From: Acidilobaceae archaeon
Lineage (GTDB): Archaea > Thermoproteota > Thermoprotei_A > Sulfolobales > Acidilobaceae
Assembly (NCBI GenBank): GCA_026985435.1
Contig: JALSQL010000006.1
Location: 1-5,674, forward strand
DNA: 5,674 nucleotides
Direction: 5' to 3'
In this document: positions 4,491 to 5,674 of the stretch, one piece after another
Layout of the letters: the number at the start of each line of letters is the position of its first letter
Numbering within the stretch: the first letter of the stretch is position 1
Program-made: the position numbers and the translations under genes
Notes under the pieces: model-generated
Told to the model about the DNA's origin: nothing
The model's database searches: none
Seen by the model: only the letters and a program-made list of their open reading frames with translations

Positions 4491-5674
4491 ACGATGCCGC
4501 CGCTAGATACGAGACCCTCGCGAGGCCCGGGAATGGGCGAAGGAGGCCCGCGACCTCCTCAGCCACACTGGCTGGCGGGAGGCCTAGTATCATGCTAGAG
4601 AACTGTATGACCGCTGGTAGAGCCTCGCGCCCAGCGTCCAGGTTCTCGGCGAGCCTGACAGCCTCAACCGCCGCTGCCGGGCTTCTCGTCGCCCGGAGGT
4701 AGGCGTCTAGCTCGTCCAGCCACACGGGCGGGCATCTAGCGAGCGCCTGGTCAGGGGTAACCCCCGGGGCTACGAACATATCCGGCTCCACGAGGGGCGT
4801 TGAGCCGCCTGGCGACCGCGCCTCGGCGATCCTGTCAGCCGCCTGGGGGTGACGCATTAGCTCGGCCCTCTCCACGGCCACATCCTCCTCCCTAACCCTC
4901 CCAGCGGCAGCGGCCGCTGCAACCCCGGCTAGCCGCCCGCTCCAATACGCTGATGCCTCCCCCACGAAGCCGGCTGCGAGGCCCGCGGCGAACACCCGCG
5001 ACGACCCGGAGAACGACAGGTTCTCGCCTATGCTTACTGTGAGGGTCCTCGTCGAGTCGAGGTACGAGACTCTGGAGCCGAGGGCCAGAGGCGTCAGGGC
5101 GTCCGGGTAGGGGCCTATGGCGGAGACGACGGCATCAACTATTATGCTCTCATACTCCCTGAAGTCCAACTGTATGCCCTCAGCGTCTGGCCTCGCCCTC
5201 AACACCCTATCGACAACCATCTCCACGCCATACTCCGCGGCATAGTCGTAGAACGGCATGCCAGGCTCTATGCTGCGCTTCGTTACAAGCACAACCCTGT
5301 CGGCATACCTGCTGGCCAGGAACCCTGCGAGCCGAAGGGCCCAATCGTTCCACCCCACAACCGCCACCGACCTAAGCCTCACAGAGGCCCTAGCTAGCCT
5401 CATGGCATACGACGACGACACTACTCCCGGCAGCCAGTTGCCGGCGAACACGGGCCTCGCGTCTAGTCCCCCGGTGGCCACTACCACCGCCTTGGCCCTG
5501 ACGAGCAGGAGTCCGTCACTACCCTCGACCACGTACAAGCCCTCCCTGGGAGAGTAAACGAGGGTGGAGCCTGGGAGAACCCTTATCCCGTCCGAGCCTT
5601 CAACCCGGCTCACCATCTCCGCCACTATCTCCTCGCTGGTCCTTGACCCTCCCTCTAACTCGCTCGGCGAGCTC
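4489..5674 (-). CDS. Sarcosine oxidase alpha/HcnB-like oxidoreductase subunit (5' end beyond right edge)
   Basis: The frame stays open to the right edge, so 394 residues are visible and the start lies outside; the GTG at 5623-5625 is internal. The N-terminal FAD/NAD fingerprint is therefore not in view. Visible features, numbered from the edge: GGS (8-10) and an EEIVAEM helix, as follow the first Rossmann fold of this family; VVVATGG (63-69) followed by VFAGNWLPGVV, a signature of sarcosine oxidase alpha, HcnB and OoxA-type subunits; a second Rossmann strand with GWNDWA (107-112) in place of GxGxxG; SAIGPYP; and VFAAGLAAG (227-235), where the usual GD is GL. The last 96 residues match the outline of a BFD-like [2Fe-2S] domain (VTPDQAL, then LGLPPASVAEEV and RPFPG), but only one cysteine (314) is present. 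It is probably the alpha partner of the downstream DAO-type protein. A ferredoxin-like third subunit may lie beyond the edge. Confidence 0.8.
   Translation of the reverse strand, partial: SSPSELEGGSRTSEEIVAEMVSRVEGSDGIRVLPGSTLVYSPREGLYVVEGSDGLLLVRAKAVVVATGGLDARPVFAGNWLPGVVSSSYAMRLARASVRLRSVAVVGWNDWALRLAGFLASRYADRVVLVTKRSIEPGMPFYDYAAEYGVEMVVDRVLRARPDAEGIQLDFREYESIIVDAVVSAIGPYPDALTPLALGSRVSYLDSTRTLTVSIGENLSFSGSSRVFAAGLAAGFVGEASAYWSGRLAGVAAAAAAGRVREEDVAVERAELMRHPQAADRIAEARSPGGSTPLVEPDMFVAPGVTPDQALARCPPVWLDELDAYLRATRSPAAAVEAVRLAENLDAGREALPAVIQFSSMILGLPPASVAEEVAGLLRPFPGLARVSYLAAAS

Noticed and set aside
3971..4702. Plus-strand open frames at 3971-4246 and 4280-4702
   Set aside because: They are antisense to the two oxidoreductase genes, with Ser/Ala/Pro-rich shadow composition and no family match.
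5623..5625. GTG as the start of the alpha-like gene
   Set aside because: The frame continues open upstream to the window edge with family-like sequence (GGS and a following helix), so this GTG is an internal valine.
1..5674. CRISPR array, tRNA, rRNA or insertion sequence
   Set aside because: No regularly spaced direct repeats, no tRNA-like cloverleaf, no rRNA-like segment and no transposase or terminal repeats were seen.

Overview
The window looks like chromosomal DNA of a hyperthermophilic crenarchaeon (Thermoproteota), probably of the Desulfurococcales and possibly Aeropyrum-like. The grounds are a split four-subunit-type pyruvate:ferredoxin oxidoreductase, GC-rich genes with AGG/AGA arginine and ATA isoleucine codons, frequent TTG and GTG starts, GGGGTGA/GGGGTGG ribosome-binding sites, archaeal TATA boxes close to start codons, and tightly packed genes. 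The genus is inference from style, not from a database match.

Left block (1-1933, all minus strand): porG, porD and porA, transcribed right to left. They encode the gamma, delta (two [4Fe-4S] clusters) and alpha subunits of a pyruvate:ferredoxin oxidoreductase. porA runs off the left edge, and porB, the thiamine-diphosphate subunit, would be expected beyond it. porD and porA overlap by 11 bases. A TATA box at about 1989-1995 probably drives the operon.

Middle block (1934-3415): a short divergent promoter region, an unrecognised tyrosine-rich small protein (plus), a small winged-helix DNA-binding protein (minus) and a Nudix hydrolase (plus). The regulator and the Nudix gene diverge from about 120 bases that hold overlapping inverted repeats and a tandem heptamer, a plausible operator. 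The regulator has two credible starts on one transcript: a leaderless ATG and an ATG with a Shine-Dalgarno site 15 bases downstream.

Right block (3424-5674, minus strand): two genes 12 bases apart. The first in transcription order, cut by the right edge, resembles the alpha subunit of sarcosine oxidase or of dye-linked proline dehydrogenase/HcnB-type enzymes. The second is a D-amino-acid-oxidase-fold (DAO) beta subunit. They look like a two-subunit flavin dehydrogenase acting on an amino acid or secondary amine. Several cofactor motifs are altered in both: the alpha C-terminal domain appears to be a BFD-type [2Fe-2S] domain without its cysteines, and the beta subunit has a weakened FAD-binding fingerprint. 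This pair and the repeat-rich operator are the most interesting parts of the window. No RNA gene, insertion sequence or CRISPR array was seen, and no gene-free stretch exceeds 300 bases.
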